DNA of 64,000 nucleotides from assembly GCF_902459465.1 (NCBI RefSeq), contig NC_047076.1, positions 12,160,146-12,224,145 on the forward strand, read 5' to 3'. The notes under the pieces are model-generated. The model was not told the DNA's origin. It was given only the letters and a program-made list of their open reading frames with translations, and ran no database searches. Below are positions 1-10,125 of the stretch, piece after piece (position 1 is the first letter of the stretch; each line of letters starts with the position of its first letter). Made by a program: the position numbers and the translations under genes. The DNA comes from Asterias rubens (Eukaryota > Echinodermata > Asteroidea > Forcipulatida > Asteriidae).

Positions 1-227
1 CCGACTACTTTAAAAATGGCACTTGGCTTTTCGTTGGTGATGAAACCGAGAAACATCCTGACCATTTCGCCCTCCGGTGACGGCCAACTGAAGTAGATGG
101 CCCCGCCCATTCCCTCTGGAAACGCTTCGGTCCCGGTCAGGAAGACAACGATGTGGTTGATGGTAGCCGCATTGAAAATGTTGAAGAGGACATGAGTGTC
201 GTCTATCTGTTGCATGTCCGTCTGGAC
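1..227 (-). CDS. HIKESHI: Hikeshi (Hsp70 nuclear import carrier), internal exon, cut by left edge
   Basis: The minus strand reads an open exon of 75 codons plus 2 bases, starting after a good acceptor (TTTTACTCTCTAG at 228-240). The peptide begins VQTDMQQIDDTHVLFNI and contains INHIVVFLTGTEAFPEGMGG and GFITNEKPSAIFKVVG. These are the hallmark segments of the hikeshi/OPI10 N-terminal domain (INHVVVFMLGT, FPEGMGG, GFVTNGKPSAIFK in vertebrates). Family knowledge: hikeshi carries ATP-bound Hsp70 through nuclear pores during heat stress. The exon should follow a short first exon coding for about 10 residues, which I could not find to the right; the downstream exons lie off the left edge. A decayed copy of this exon sits at about 688-803. 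Confidence 0.9.
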
Positions 228-289
228 CTAGAGAGTAAAATGGGTGAAACTAGTTAAGAGATGGTTGCGAGAACTAGATGTTAAATTTG

Positions 290-455
290 CATTTGGGATA
301 AAGAATTTCATATACTTTTGATTTTACCATTACACCGACGAGTAACTTTCACGAGTTCTCAGGCATACTCGATTACTTGGGTGGGATTAGAACCCAGGAC
401 CTTTGCAAATCTGTAGCAGTGTCTTACAAACTAGACCACCTAGAGTGCCTGGTAG
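290..455 (-). repeat. tRNA-derived SINE (type B), copy 1
   Basis: The minus strand has a tRNA-like head with TGGTCTAGTTTGTAAGACAC (A box region) and GGGTTCTAATCCCACCCAAG (B box region). It is followed by a body containing TACTCGTCGGTGTAATGG and a tail near 290-320. A second copy lies head to head at 460-625 and a third at 46215-46430. It is a SINE, not a working tRNA: no cloverleaf with a normal anticodon arm can be drawn. Confidence 0.6.
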
Positions 456-459
456 CTAG

Positions 460-625
460 AGGCAGTTTGAACCCTTTATTTAGGATGGTAAGAAGACACT
501 GCTCGTTAACTGCAAGGGTCGATGGTTCGAATCCCACCCAAGTAATATGCCTGTGATTTTGTTTTCACAGAACTCGGGAAAGTACCGAGTACTAACATAT
601 CGGTGTAAAGGGTAAAACCACAATT
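460..625 (+). repeat. tRNA-derived SINE (type B), copy 2, head to head with copy 1
   Basis: It carries a B box in GGTTCGAATCCCACCCAAGT at about 513-532, then the body with TATGCCTGTGATTTTG and the hairpin around CTCGGGAAAGTACCGAG, ending in GGTGTAAAGGGTAAAACC. It matches the minus strand of 46215-46430 closely in order and content. Confidence 0.6.
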
Positions 626-687
626 GATCTGATTGCGAGTTTAGTGTTGGGGATGGGGAACAGAGGGATCTCCCTCACTCCGAGGTC

Positions 688-803
688 TCTGTAGAAAGAC
701 AACGATGTGGTTGATGCTAGCCGCATTGTCATTGTTAGAGGATGACGTGCGAATCGTAAACCTTTGAATGTCCGTCTGGACCTGAGAATAGAATGGGTGA
801 GAG
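688..803 (-). pseudogene. Decayed duplicate of the hikeshi exon with its acceptor
   Basis: The minus strand repeats the intron end, acceptor and start of the hikeshi exon (CTATTCTCAG then GTCCAGACGGACAT) and later the block for INHIVVFL. Between these blocks the sequence has diverged, and after VVFL the match ends and the hikeshi glycine-rich FPEGMGG is lost. It therefore looks like a partial tandem copy of the exon with its 5' flank that is no longer a usable exon. No other hikeshi exon copy is seen next to it. Confidence 0.7.
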
Positions 804-1500
804 TTCTATTTTCCCGAGGCGAAGCCGAGGAAAAATAGAACGCTACGGGGATCACCGAGGGAGTCATAGTTTTTAACCATTGCACGAGTAAAAGCAGTCA
901 ATATTTGTTTTATAACACCCCAAACATTTCTAAATACTGTACTATTATTATTAAGTTACAGACCTGAATGCTACAATCCACGGACGACGCGAATACAGAT
1001 TGCAAAAACTTTTACTGTGCTGCATGTAGTGTCGTGCAATCCGAAATGGTTACAGACTATTAATGTATCATCATCGTACACGCAACGGACTTCTTGGTAC
1101 TACACGCCGTGTGCTAGGCTTCGGACTAGCGCACGGCAAACCGACGCACTATCACACGGCCGTCGTCTAGCAAAACTAAGACATGTCACGTGACGCCCTC
1201 TAAACCAATGAGCAGGCAGTATACTTGTAAGGGGTGTTTTAAAACTACCTATTGACACTTCAAAAAATTAATCATTTAACCTCATTGAAAATGCCTTACG
1301 CCAACTAGCGACTCAATAGGGTCGGTTGGCTGCTGGCTTAAACACAGTCTGAGATCGATCCATCGTGTACACTACGGCTGCTGGTTTGACGAGGAAAAGA
1401 ATGTGGTGAAGAGTATTGATTGCCGAATAGAATTTAATTAGTGATCTTACAGATTTCTCAATATTAAGATTGGTTTATTTTCTACCATTGAACAGTGGCC
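804..1500. other. No gene seen; mixed unique sequence
   Basis: This stretch has a moderately CpG-rich core at about 1080-1200. I see no open frame with family features, no clear repeat copy and no RNA gene. The missing first exon of hikeshi could lie here or further right, but I could not recognise it. Confidence 0.4.
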
Positions 1501-1509
1501 ATGACCGAC

Positions 1510-1622
1510 TGTTCTAATTCACGGACCCACGCACTGGCTTTGTCAGCAGAGCAGAGTGTGGGTTCGATACCCAGTATGAAATAGTAATAATTTTTATATT
1601 GTCCTTGAGCAAGACACTTTAA
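1510..1622 (+). repeat. SINE (type A) head fragment
   Basis: It contains the tRNA-like B box portion AGTGTGGGTTCGATACCCAG and the following conserved body motif TCCTTGAGCAAGACACTTTA, both typical of the type A SINEs at 52.5, 56.1, 57.0 and 25.4 kb. It is truncated immediately where Rep1 begins. Confidence 0.55.
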
Positions 1623-2023
1623 AGAGAGTGGACAATATTGGTAATTTTTATTGTTAAAGACCAGTCTTCTCGCTTGGTGTATCTCAACTTATTATGCATA
1701 AAAATAATAACAAACCTGTAAAAATTTGAGCTCAATCGGTCGTCGAAGTTGCGAGATGTTAATGAAAGAAAAAAAAACACCCTTGTCAAACGAAGTTGTG
1801 TGCTTTCAGATGCTTGATTTTGAGACCTCAAAATTCTAAATCTGAGGTCTCGAAATCAAATTCGTGGAAAATTACTTCTTTCTCGAAAACTACGTCACTT
1901 CAGAGGGAGCGGTTTCTCACAATGTTTTATACTATCAACCTCTCTCCGTTACTCGTAATCAAGAAAGGTTTTATGATAATAATTATTTTAGTTAATTACC
2001 AATAGTGGGGTGTTCACTGCCTC
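1617..2023 (+). mobile_element. Rep1 MITE copy
   Basis: A full-length, somewhat diverged copy of the commonest repeat of the window. The family is about 390 bp with inverted ends built on GGCAGTGGACACTATTGG, an internal hairpin of GATTTCGAGACCTCA and its complement, and TTAA at both outer edges in well-kept copies. No transposase is encoded. Confidence 0.8.
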
Positions 2024-2124
2024 AAATAATCGATTGCTTCGTTTTTGGAAGGTTACTAGAGCATTCCTATCTGTAGTCCAGCAGGGGCCAATTCCCTGAA
2101 ACATGTAAGCAGCAGTTTTTACTT

Positions 2125-2595
2125 AAAGGCAGTGGACACTATTGGTATAGTGTTATTAGCATGAACCTTACTTGGTAACGAGTAATGGGGGATCTGGGCC
2201 CAATTTCATAGAGCTGCTTAAGCACAAAAGTTTGCTTACGCAAAAAAATAATTGCTTAGTAAAATTAGATTACCTGCTAAGACTCCACTCAATTGTTATG
2301 CTAAGTAAACAACAGCTAAATACCAGTCACAATCAATGTATATGGCATGACATTTTAGCCAGGAACATGTGTAAAACGAGCTATTTTTGTGCTTAAGCAA
2401 TTGTTTTTGCTTAAGCAGCTCTATGAAATTGGCCCCTGTTGATAGTATATAAACACAATGTGAGAGATGACTCCTTCTTTCATTATTCTCTCTCTACTTC
2501 GACGACCGATTGAGCTATAATTTTCACAGGCTCGTTTCAAACCAAGTGAGAAGACTGGTCTTTGACAATTACCAAACGTGTCCAGAGTCTTTAAG
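2125..2595 (-). mobile_element. Rep1 MITE interrupted by a Rep2 MITE
   Basis: The left part (to about 2193) and the right part (from about 2440) are the two flanks of one Rep1 copy in minus orientation, since the Rep1 text continues across the gap. The middle is a Rep2 element. Some internal Rep1 sequence, including most of the central hairpin, is also missing. Confidence 0.75.
2196..2437. mobile_element. Rep2 MITE nested in Rep1
   Basis: It has inverted ends reading GGGCCCAATTTCATAGAGCT on the left and the complement on the right (TGCTTAAGCAGCTCTATGAA then ATTGGCCCC). It is about 240 bp, A+T rich, with no coding capacity. Related copies lie at 2978-3232, 9223-9445 and about 46740-46976, with fragments at 10062-10125 and 17690-17745. 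Confidence 0.8.
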
Positions 2596-2977
2596 CAAGG
2601 GTATAAATAAAGTGCTTGCTAACCCGCGGTTAGCACATGACTGATGTTGTTGAACCTGCATGCTTGCCTAGAAATTTTCTGCCAACTTAAATCTGTCACT
2701 TATTTCTGTCACTGTAACTCTCCAGAATTAGGACAGTCCCTCGAAAATGGGCACTTGCTAGGTAGGCCTATGGTTATGTGTGACCTCTCACATAAAAATT
2801 AAACGTATCAAAACCGATGCATAAAAAGCGATTGTTGTGAAATCATCAAAGGTCAGATAGAAAAAAAAACATACTCATAACGACAGAACCTAATCAGCGG
2901 TAGAGGCTAAATCAGTCAAATTTTTATTCACACGAAAGTAAATTAATACTGCTCACAACACGCCCTCTGTTGACTTC

Positions 2978-3232
2978 TGGGCCCACTTTCACAGAGCTGT
3001 TTATGCACAAAAAGTAGCTAAAAGCATAAGACACTTATAGATGGTTGCTGCAACTTGTGACTAGTATCGTGCTCATTAGTTTTTTGCTTAGCAGAAAATC
3101 TTTAAGCAATACTCGCTAAATTGGGCCAATGTCATCATGCACAACTTGTGACTTGGGTGCTGCTTATGTCTGCTGAGCATAGCGTTTTAAGCAATATATT
3201 TTCTGCTTAAGCAGCTCTATGAAATTGGGCCT
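2978..3232. mobile_element. Rep2 MITE copy
   Basis: Ends are GGGCCCACTTTCACAGAGCT and, on the right, GCTTAAGCAGCTCTATGAA followed by TTGGGCC. Length is about 255 bp, with the inside repeating TGCTTA/TAAGCA words. Confidence 0.75.
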
Positions 3233-3662
3233 TGCTTTAGAAAACAACAATCTCCTCAACCTCGACATGGCAAAACAAAACCACACTATTAAATGAACCT
3301 TACCGAAATGGTAACAAAAGAGTGGTTAGCAGTGTAGGCACTTTATGTAATAACATAAACTGACAAACCTGTAGAATTTTGAGATCGATGAGCTATCTGG
3401 GTCACGAGAAAAATAATTGAAAAACGATTACACATTTTGCATGACATCGACTAAAACAAATAAAACGCTCACTGAGCGATAAACTCCAAACGGGAAACTA
3501 ATTAGATTTATTCTCGTTAAATCTGACATTTCCCACAGAAATATTTCAAGGGATGTTTTCTACCATCACGACATTAAACCGTGTAATTCGTATATAAATC
3601 TGTGATTTAAAGGGATTTTGGATTACCAAATCTGTAATGTTCCTTTTACAGTTTCTACCATT

Positions 3663-4042
3663 TTAAAGGCAGTGGACACTTTCGGTAATTACTCAAATTA
3701 ATTATTAGCATACCACATTTCTTGTTAACGAGTAATGGGGAGAGGTTGATGGTATCAATTATTGTGAAAACGGCTCCCTCTGAAGTGACGTAGTTTTCGA
3801 GACAGAAGTAATCCACGAATTTAATTTCGAGACCTCAGATTTAGAATTTGAGGTCTCGAAATCAAGCATCTAAAAGAATACAATTTCGTGTGTTAAGGAT
3901 GTTTTTTCTTCCATTATTATATCGCAACTTCGACAACCAATTCAGCTCAAATTTTCGCAAGTTTGTTATTTTATGCATGTTGAGATACACCAAGTGAGAA
4001 AACTGGTCTTTGACAATATTACCAATAGTATCCACTGTCTTT
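3663..4042 (-). mobile_element. Rep1 MITE copy just downstream of the MARCH gene
   Basis: A full-length copy with both ends (AAAGGCAGTGGACACT and ACCAATAGTATCCACTG). It ends 14 bp left of the MARCH stop codon, so the 3' untranslated region of that gene probably runs into it. Confidence 0.85.
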
Positions 4043-4055
4043 ATAAAACGATGTC

Positions 4056-4532
4056 TTAAACCAAAAGAGCATTCGAAGGTCTTAGATCATCAGCTTTAGC
4101 TTCCGACCACTCTGTCCAACAATCCAAGTTTGGTAAATCCTCCTCTCCCGTCGCCAGCTCACACACCCCTCTCACAGAACTCATGACGCTCGCCTGACGC
4201 TCGCCTTCAAGACAGCTAACGTCCGCCTCGACGTCCACCTCACGCTCCATTATCTGCAGCCCCATATTTAGCGCCCTCCAGCGGCGTATCAATCTTAGAC
4301 ACGTGTTTTTGCCTTCGAAAATGACAATGCCGAGCGAGACGAAACTGAGTGTTGAGTACACGGGGAGGAGTATCTGGGATGCGAGGGAGTCGGGGTCCAG
4401 ACCGGAGGAAGCGTTTGATGAATTGACTGCCGTCCACCCGATGTATAACGCGGTACCAGCCAGCAGGAAGATGGACAGACAGAAGACTACGAGATGTAAC
4501 TTGTCGAGGAGACTGAGACGTAAAGCTTTCCA
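4056..4532 (-). CDS. MARCH4/9/11-like E3 ligase, exon 2
   Basis: This is the last exon of the gene whose first exon is 5696-6505. It starts after acceptor TTTTGTTCTAAACAG (phase 0) and codes for 158 residues and a stop. It opens with WKALRLSLLDKLHLVVFCLS, the first membrane segment, and has a second one around VYSTLSFVSLGIVIFEG. The RRWRALNMGLQIM segment follows, as in the MARCH4/9/11 tail. The joint gives RNICQ-W, the usual RING-to-TM1 linker of that subgroup. Confidence 0.9.
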   Translation of the reverse strand, partial: WKALRLSLLDKLHLVVFCLSIFLLAGTALYIGWTAVNSSNASSGLDPDSLASQILLPVYSTLSFVSLGIVIFEGKNTCLRLIRRWRALNMGLQIMEREVDVEADVSCLEGERQASVMSSVRGVCELATGEEDLPNLDCWTEWSEAKADDLRPSNALLV

Positions 4533-6505
4533 CTGTTTAGAACAAAACAAATTAGAGCTTCGTTAACCGAGTTTAAATCACAGAAAAATGTTCGAGAGTC
4601 TTTATATATATGCATATGACGTCATTTCAATAAGAAACTCTCGCCAATGTCAAAAAGAAATTTTTCATTGGCCATTCCTGTGCGCCGCGCGTTCAAATCT
4701 GTGCGTTTTGAATGTTTTATCATCGGTTTACATCTAATAATATGGTGGCTGGATGTCGTCAATGTCCAGGCCGTGTCCGAAACGGAGACTTCGGCTAGAG
4801 CTGCGGCTAGGATCAGCGCGGCTGACTGTTCGCCAACTGGCAGACGCCTAGCCATAGTCGTAGTCGCCTAACAATGGATGTTATGCATTGACGTCATCAC
4901 GACGTCATAAAAGTAAAACTATGATGAAACAATGGAAACGCACACCTATGTACGCTTGCGCAGGATGGGTCAATGAGCACCCTTCTTTGACTTGTAGCCA
5001 TCTTGTAGCCATCGTAGCCTACTGATGACGTCAAATGGCGTCATTTGCATGATGCCCGCGTGCAGCATGTACAGCACACAAGTGCGCATTACTATGACGT
5101 ATAAGTTATTTTTGTGTACTGCGTTGTGTCACATGACACACAAAGAAATGCAGGTCAATTAAGCATTGTGACGTCATAAAAATACATTATTATCACCATA
5201 GGCCTATCAAATAAAAAACAAAACAACCCAACACAAACAAAACAAAACAAAAAAGCAAAACAGACAGCGACTGTATGTGAGAGGCAGAGACACTGAAGCC
5301 AGCTCGTGAACAAGTAGCTTTTACAGATTGTTAATCTGTATATTCAAGATTCGGCGGTTCAGAACGTGAGTTTTTCTTTCCTTTTCTTCAACTTTTATCA
5401 AAGTTTTTGATAATCAAATATTGCTAACCCAATAATGTCCTATTTAAATAATATGGGTTAACCATACTATAGTTGCTTTTTCTCTGTAATACTACCACGC
5501 GAAAATACAAGTCTTGAAATTGAAAACAAAGTAACCAACAATTTAGGCTTAAGTCTGGGTTCTCCCCTTAATAACTCTCCATGCCACGCAATAGTTGCTT
5601 CCGAAGCCAAACCACTTTTTTTGATCTAGTAAACTTAAAATATTATTAGATGTTCCTAGTTCACTAGTAATTGCATAAAAATGTTTAAAAATTACCTGGC
5701 AAATATTCCTTGATCCGACCATCTTGGTCTTGTACTTGAAGCCGCAAAGCTCACATCGAGACAACCCACTCTCCGCCAGCCATGTCGCAAGACATCGGTG
5801 GTGTGTGTACTTCACCGTCCCAGAACAGACACAAGGGCTTATCAGGGGTTCCAGGCGCCTCCCTGCGTGGCAAATACGGCAGATGTCGCCATTCGGAAGG
5901 CTAAGCATCGAGTCACTGACGACACTGTTTAGTCTCAGAAGTTGGGGTGCAGTGGAAGGGTGTGGCGTGGAGTCATTTGACAAGCTGGCATCATCTCTAT
6001 GTGAAGTATTGGGTTGGGAGTGTTGTGCTTGGGTGTGGTTATTTGGTGGGTGGGGTAGGACTGCTGGTAGGGACTGGCTGGCTTCCAGAGGGGTGCGTGG
6101 ACGGACGGCTTTCGCCCCTTGGAATGAGGCGAATGAGACCTCCCGTGAGTCACTCTCGACAGGATCAGAACCAGTCTCATCACAGCACATGCAGCGAGTA
6201 ACTCCAGTCAGCGAGGAGCTTCGGTACCCCATCAAGTCATCCAGACTGCCACCATAGAACCGAGATGCGTTTTCAGAACCACCTTCTGGTTGAGCATTAC
6301 TTGAAGAAGAAAGTTTGAGGGAAGTAGCGTCATCGAGTTGTGGACACCCACTCTCACCATCAACTCCAACCTCAAACGAAAAACCTGAATTCTTAGCCGG
6401 TGTAACTTCTTGGCAAGCAGTCGGGCTACTCGAAGACGTTTGATGGTCATCGTTAATGATACCGGAAGATTGGTTCTCCATTTTCAGGAGAAGTTGTCCC
6501 GACAT
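4056..6505 (-). CDS. MARCH-type RING-CH membrane E3 ubiquitin ligase (MARCH4/9/11-like), whole gene
   Basis: Two exons (6505-5696 and 4532-4056), joined at phase 0, give a 428-residue protein close to vertebrate MARCH4 and MARCH11 in size. The start is fixed by an in-frame TGA directly before the ATG. Residues 1-200 are low-complexity and serine-rich. The RING-CH (C4HC3) ligands are C209, C212, C225, C227, H235, C238, C251 and C254, with the exact CxC-x7-H-x2-C spacing. Two membrane segments and a cytoplasmic tail follow. Family role: these ligases sit in Golgi and endosomal membranes and ubiquitinate other membrane proteins to send them to lysosomes; the substrate here is unknown. The 1163-bp intron carries four palindromic TGACGTCA sites. 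Assignment to 4/9/11 rather than 1/8 rests on the linker and RRWRALN tail and is likely, not proven. Confidence 0.9.
4533..5695 (-). other. MARCH intron with CRE-like sites and a Rep14 fragment
   Basis: Donor CAG-GTAATT at 5695 and acceptor AAACAG at 4533 bound it. It contains a degenerate Rep14 inverted-repeat element (about 4770-4870, GTGTCCGAAACGGAGACTTC start) and perfect TGACGTCA palindromes at 4617, 4889, 5026 and 5169. An A/C-rich simple stretch lies at about 5210-5265. No coding potential is seen. Confidence 0.75.
5696..6505 (-). CDS. MARCH4/9/11-like E3 ligase, exon 1 with RING-CH domain
   Basis: It codes for residues 1-270, ending ...RNICQ at a CAG-GTAATT donor. The open frame runs on 48 codons into the intron, but that extension has no family similarity and is not coding. 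The RING-CH occupies about residues 208-255. Confidence 0.92.
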
Positions 6506-6509
6506 TCAC

Positions 6510-7060
6510 AGTGTCAAACTTTGCTCTCAACTTAAACTTTGTGTCGACTCTTCACAGTTTCGACAACACGTCGCAGACCCAACCGACAGATCACCCGTTA
6601 ATCACAGATGCCTCACTCAAAATCTCAAAAGAAGTTTCGGTGATTTTAAGTCGTAATATTTTTCATTTTAGTATTTCCTGGTGATTTCGCGCATTTTGCT
6701 GCTCAGAACGCTTTTACAAACAGCGTAGGGCCGAGCTAGCAGCGCATGCATAATTTTTACGCGCAGCGCTTGGACGAAACGCGTGCTGTATCTGAAAACT
6801 CAACCGTACCCGAACCTCATATCTATGAATCGTTTTATAATGGACATTTTCTGCCCCAAAACGTATCAGTAATTTTCAATAGTTATATACAAACTCTAAA
6901 ATGTGCACTTATTCACAAGAGATATATCTTTGAATAATTACGTAAGAGCCTGAAAATCCACTAAACACTTACAAGAAAGTTGTATTACCCCTTGCACAAA
7001 AAAAAAACACCACAAGAAGTAGTTTCAATGTTGTGATACAAACAACGCTTGGCTCCATTT
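6510..7060. other. Upstream region of the MARCH gene, no gene seen
   Basis: The first 250 bp are CpG-containing and may hold the 5' untranslated region and promoter. No TATA box is evident on the minus strand. The rest is A+T rich, with a degraded Rep2 end near 7040-7070. Confidence 0.4.
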
Positions 7061-7071
7061 CATAAAGCTGT

Positions 7072-7560
7072 TAAAGGGAAGGTACTTTGGTAATTACTCA
7101 AAACAAATATTAACTTAAAAACTGACTTGGTCGAGACTTGGAGAGCTGTTGATACCATAAACAAATTGTGGGAAACGACTCCCTCTAAAGTAACGGAGTT
7201 TTTGAGAAAGAGGTAATTTCTTTAAAATAATGAAAGACTTCTATTCCTATCTGAAAGCACACAAATTCGTCCAACAAGGGTATTTTTTTTTTTATCATTT
7301 TCTCGCAAATTCGATGACCAATTGAGCCCAAATTTGCACATGTTTGTTATTTTATGCTTATGATGGGATACACCAAGTGGGAACACTGGTCTTTGACAAT
7401 AGGAGACTTTCCAACGCTAGGTGGCAGCAGACATACCGGGTAAATTTCCATTGTTGACGTATTTCTGAACATGCGCATAATTCTGAGAACAATGGATTTA
7501 CCCGGTAAGTCTGCTGCCCTCTATCGTCTAAGATAGTCTCCCATTACCAAACGAACAGTG
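7072..7560 (-). mobile_element. Rep1b MITE interrupted by the hairpin element Rep4
   Basis: This is a Rep1 variant whose ends read AAAGGGAAGGTAC rather than AAAGGCAGTGGAC. Its right end is split: the GGTCTTTGACAAT block stops at about 7401 and the final ATTACCAAACG resumes at about 7532. Rep4 fills the gap. Confidence 0.75.
7402..7531. mobile_element. Rep4 short hairpin MITE nested in Rep1b
   Basis: The two arms carry GGTGGCAGCAGAC...ACCGGGTAAATTTCCATTGT and the complement, separated by about 35 bp; the whole ends in GGAGACTTT/AGTCTCC. A second copy is nested in another MITE at 34052-34192. Confidence 0.8.
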
Positions 7561-7614
7561 CAGAAAATACTGCTGGTCCAAATTTCTTTGCTATAGGCAA
7601 AAATTGAGTGGGAC

Positions 7615-8120
7615 CATAGAGCTATATATATTGACTAGAGCGCTAACTTGCTCCGCGTTTTGAAGCCACCCTGAGCGCAGACATGTTTGATGTGTTGCGT
7701 GACTACGGAACGATTTTTATTTTAAGAGAACACACATTGCCGCGATTTGTTTTTAATTCGGCATGTGCGCTTTCGTACGCGACTGCCCATTCGCGCACGT
7801 CCGCGCTACGAAAACCGTATGTTCGACTTGATTGCCGTACTAAAAAAAGTATACGCGCCTTTTAAACATGACGCACATGGCGCTCACAGTTTTGTACGCT
7901 CATCAGCAGATTGTGCGTTCACATTTGCTGCATCTTTTGCTTCGATGACACATAGAAAAGAACAAACGCACTATCATGCAAATAGCCGTACAATTGCCGT
8001 GCAAAATTTCAAGCTTTTGTATTGGTTTGTACATAAACATGGATGCGCCCACACGGCTTCAAAACCTTAGTGCGTGTATAACGGGGTGTTAGCGCTCTAG
8101 TCAATATATATAGCTCTATG
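7615..8120. mobile_element. Rep11, hAT-like MITE with perfect ends and target duplication
   Basis: The first 33 bp (7615-7647, starting CATAGAGCTATATATATTGA) are the exact reverse complement of the last 33 bp (8088-8120). The flanks AGTGGGAC at 7607-7614 and 8121-8128 are identical 8-bp target duplications, as left by hAT-type transposases. The 506-bp body has short frames of 60 and 107 codons without family features, so I read it as non-autonomous. Confidence 0.88.
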
Positions 8121-8128
8121 AGTGGGAC

Positions 8129-9120
8129 ACATTCACAACAAATAAACTAATAACCTATTTTTGTCTGGTATCCGTTTCTGTTTAGCAACATGTGTTTGTG
8201 CTTAGTAAGGTTTTTGTTGACATGCTTCACCATTTCCTAACACGTGTCTGTGAAGTAATATTAAGAACTCCTGTATACAGGATACAGTTATTGTGTCAAC
8301 AGTAAATTTTGACGTTATTTTCATTAATTAATTTATTTCACTCACTGCTCCTTTAACTTTAATAAGACTATTCCAACACCACATTGTGGTAAAATGACAA
8401 TAGTCACCATAAACAAAACTAAAAGATTTTAAACAGAAAAGCAATGACTTTCGAAAAACATGCACACGCACAAAAACCATTGCCTCTTCGTGGTGAGGTT
8501 TAATTCGTTGATAAAATAATGCTAAATTTTGATAATAATTTGCCATTTCAAAGATTCCTTCATTAAATTCCTCGTCTTCCACATTTGTAAATTATTATGA
8601 TATTAATAACTATAAAATGATAGACAATGAAATATTCTCACACCACAACGTAGTAAAACAACGAAGTTCACTAATATTTGCACAATGAAACTTTTGACTG
8701 GGACTTATATGCATAACCTGTCTCCTAAGTATAATTGTCGGCTGTGCTTAGCTAATTTTAGTGCTTATAAGCATGAAGTTTCGACCTACTGGCTTTTTAC
8801 TGCCCTACTCAACAACCCACTAGGCTAACACAACGTAATGTTCACACTACCACGAGTTTATTACCTTTCTTTTAATTACCTATTATGTAAATATACATCA
8901 ACAATTTACTATAATTGAATGCTTGCATGTTTGTCTGAAACGGGGTAAATATATACACACTTGTTTTTCCTCCCAGATGGCAATTGTCCACGACATACTT
9001 ATGAATATTCTATATAAAATAAAATCGTTAGACATGAATAGTTTACTCTTCGCCAAAAGGCCGGGAACAATGTATTGGGGTAAGTAAATACAATAATAGC
9101 CTATACTGCGATTGGACAAG
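8129..9120. other. No gene seen; A+T-rich sequence
   Basis: No open frame with recognisable features and no clear copy of the repeat families, except short TGCTTA/TAAGCA words that may be decayed Rep2. A frame of 84 codons at 8328-8582 on the minus strand has no supporting features. Confidence 0.4.
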
Positions 9121-9222
9121 TCTTGTCAATTGAACGAAACACCACAGGGCCAAATGTATTAAGCTGATAAGCAGACAATGCTGCTGAGCAAATATCTTTG
9201 CTAAGCAAGAATTTAGTTGGAT

Positions 9223-9445
9223 ACATGGGCCCAATTTCATAGAGCTGCTAAGCATGAAATGTTTAAAACAGAATTATTAAACAAATTAATTTTCATTTGT
9301 TGTTTTTTTTAAACTGGTATTCAGCTGTTGTTTGCTTATCCTGAAAATCACGTGGAAATTTGGTTGATAATCCTGTTGTTATCAGAGGCAAAAATTTCAT
9401 GCAAAGTAAATTTTTGTGCTTAGCAGCTCTATGGAAGTGAGCTCA
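9223..9445. mobile_element. Rep2 MITE copy
   Basis: Left end GGGCCCAATTTCATAGAGCT at about 9228, right end TGCTTAGCAGCTCTATGGAA at about 9418-9437. It is a shorter subtype with TAGCAG/CTGCTA rather than TTAAGCAG. Confidence 0.7.
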
Positions 9446-9554
9446 GGTGCATCAATAGTTACTTGTGGTGTTCTGGATGGTGAGCTAAGTCTATGCGCTT
9501 ACACAGGCGTCATGAAAGTGGGCCCAATTCTTGTCATTGTTTCAAAGAGTTGCT

Positions 9555-9901
9555 TTAAAGGGAAGGTACACGTTTATTACTCAAAACAAATATTCATTTA
9601 AAAACTGACTTAGTAACGAGCATTGGAGAGCTGATGATAGTATAAAATTAACCGAAGTTTTCAGAAAGAGGTAATTTCTCACTAAAAAAAAAAAAGACTT
9701 CTAGCTAGAAGTCTTTTATTCATATCTGAAAGCTCACAAATTCGTCCAACAAGTTTGTTTTTTCTTTTATCATTTTCTCGCAGCTCCGATGACCAATTGA
9801 GCTCAAACTTTCACAGGCTTGTTATTTTCTGCTTATGATGGGATACACCAGGTGAGGACACTGGTCTTTGACAATCACCAAACGTGTCCCCTCCCTTTAA
9901 T
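9555..9901 (-). mobile_element. Rep1b MITE copy
   Basis: Ends AAAGGGAAGGTACACG and CGTGTCCCCTCCCTTT lie at the two borders, with internal GACCAATTGAGCTCAAA and GGGATACACCAGGTG blocks. A local hairpin (AGACTTCTAGCTAGAAGTCT) sits in the middle. Confidence 0.8.
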
Positions 9902-10061
9902 AGGAAAAGTAGGCAGACACAATGACTTGTTTCATATAATACCATAATAAGGTTACCAGCTAAAATATAGCAATTCACATGTACCTTCCGTGGTGGGTAT
10001 CCTGCTTTTTATTTTTTTATTTTTTTTCCTTTTTTTCTTATCTTGTTATATTATTTGTTAA

Positions 10062-10125
10062 GGCTTAGCAGGAGATTTTGCAAGCAATATATTTTTTTCT
10101 CGAGCAATCTATGAAATTGGGCCCT
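10062..10125 (-). repeat. Rep2 end fragment
   Basis: The stretch GGCTTAGCAGG...GAGCAATCTATGAAATTGGGCCC is one end of Rep2. The rest of the element is not recognisable. Confidence 0.5.

Noticed and set aside
898-925. ATGTTTGGGGTG on the minus strand as the first exon of hikeshi (MFGV...)
   Set aside because: The frame stops after five codons and no donor is placed to use it.
5549-5695. The 48-codon extension of MARCH exon 1 past RNICQ
   Set aside because: A strong donor (CAG-GTAATT) precedes it and exon 2 continues the family sequence in phase; the extension has no similarity.
7683-8070. 60- and 107-codon frames inside the hAT-like MITE
   Set aside because: No transposase-like or other domain features; likely chance frames of a non-autonomous element.
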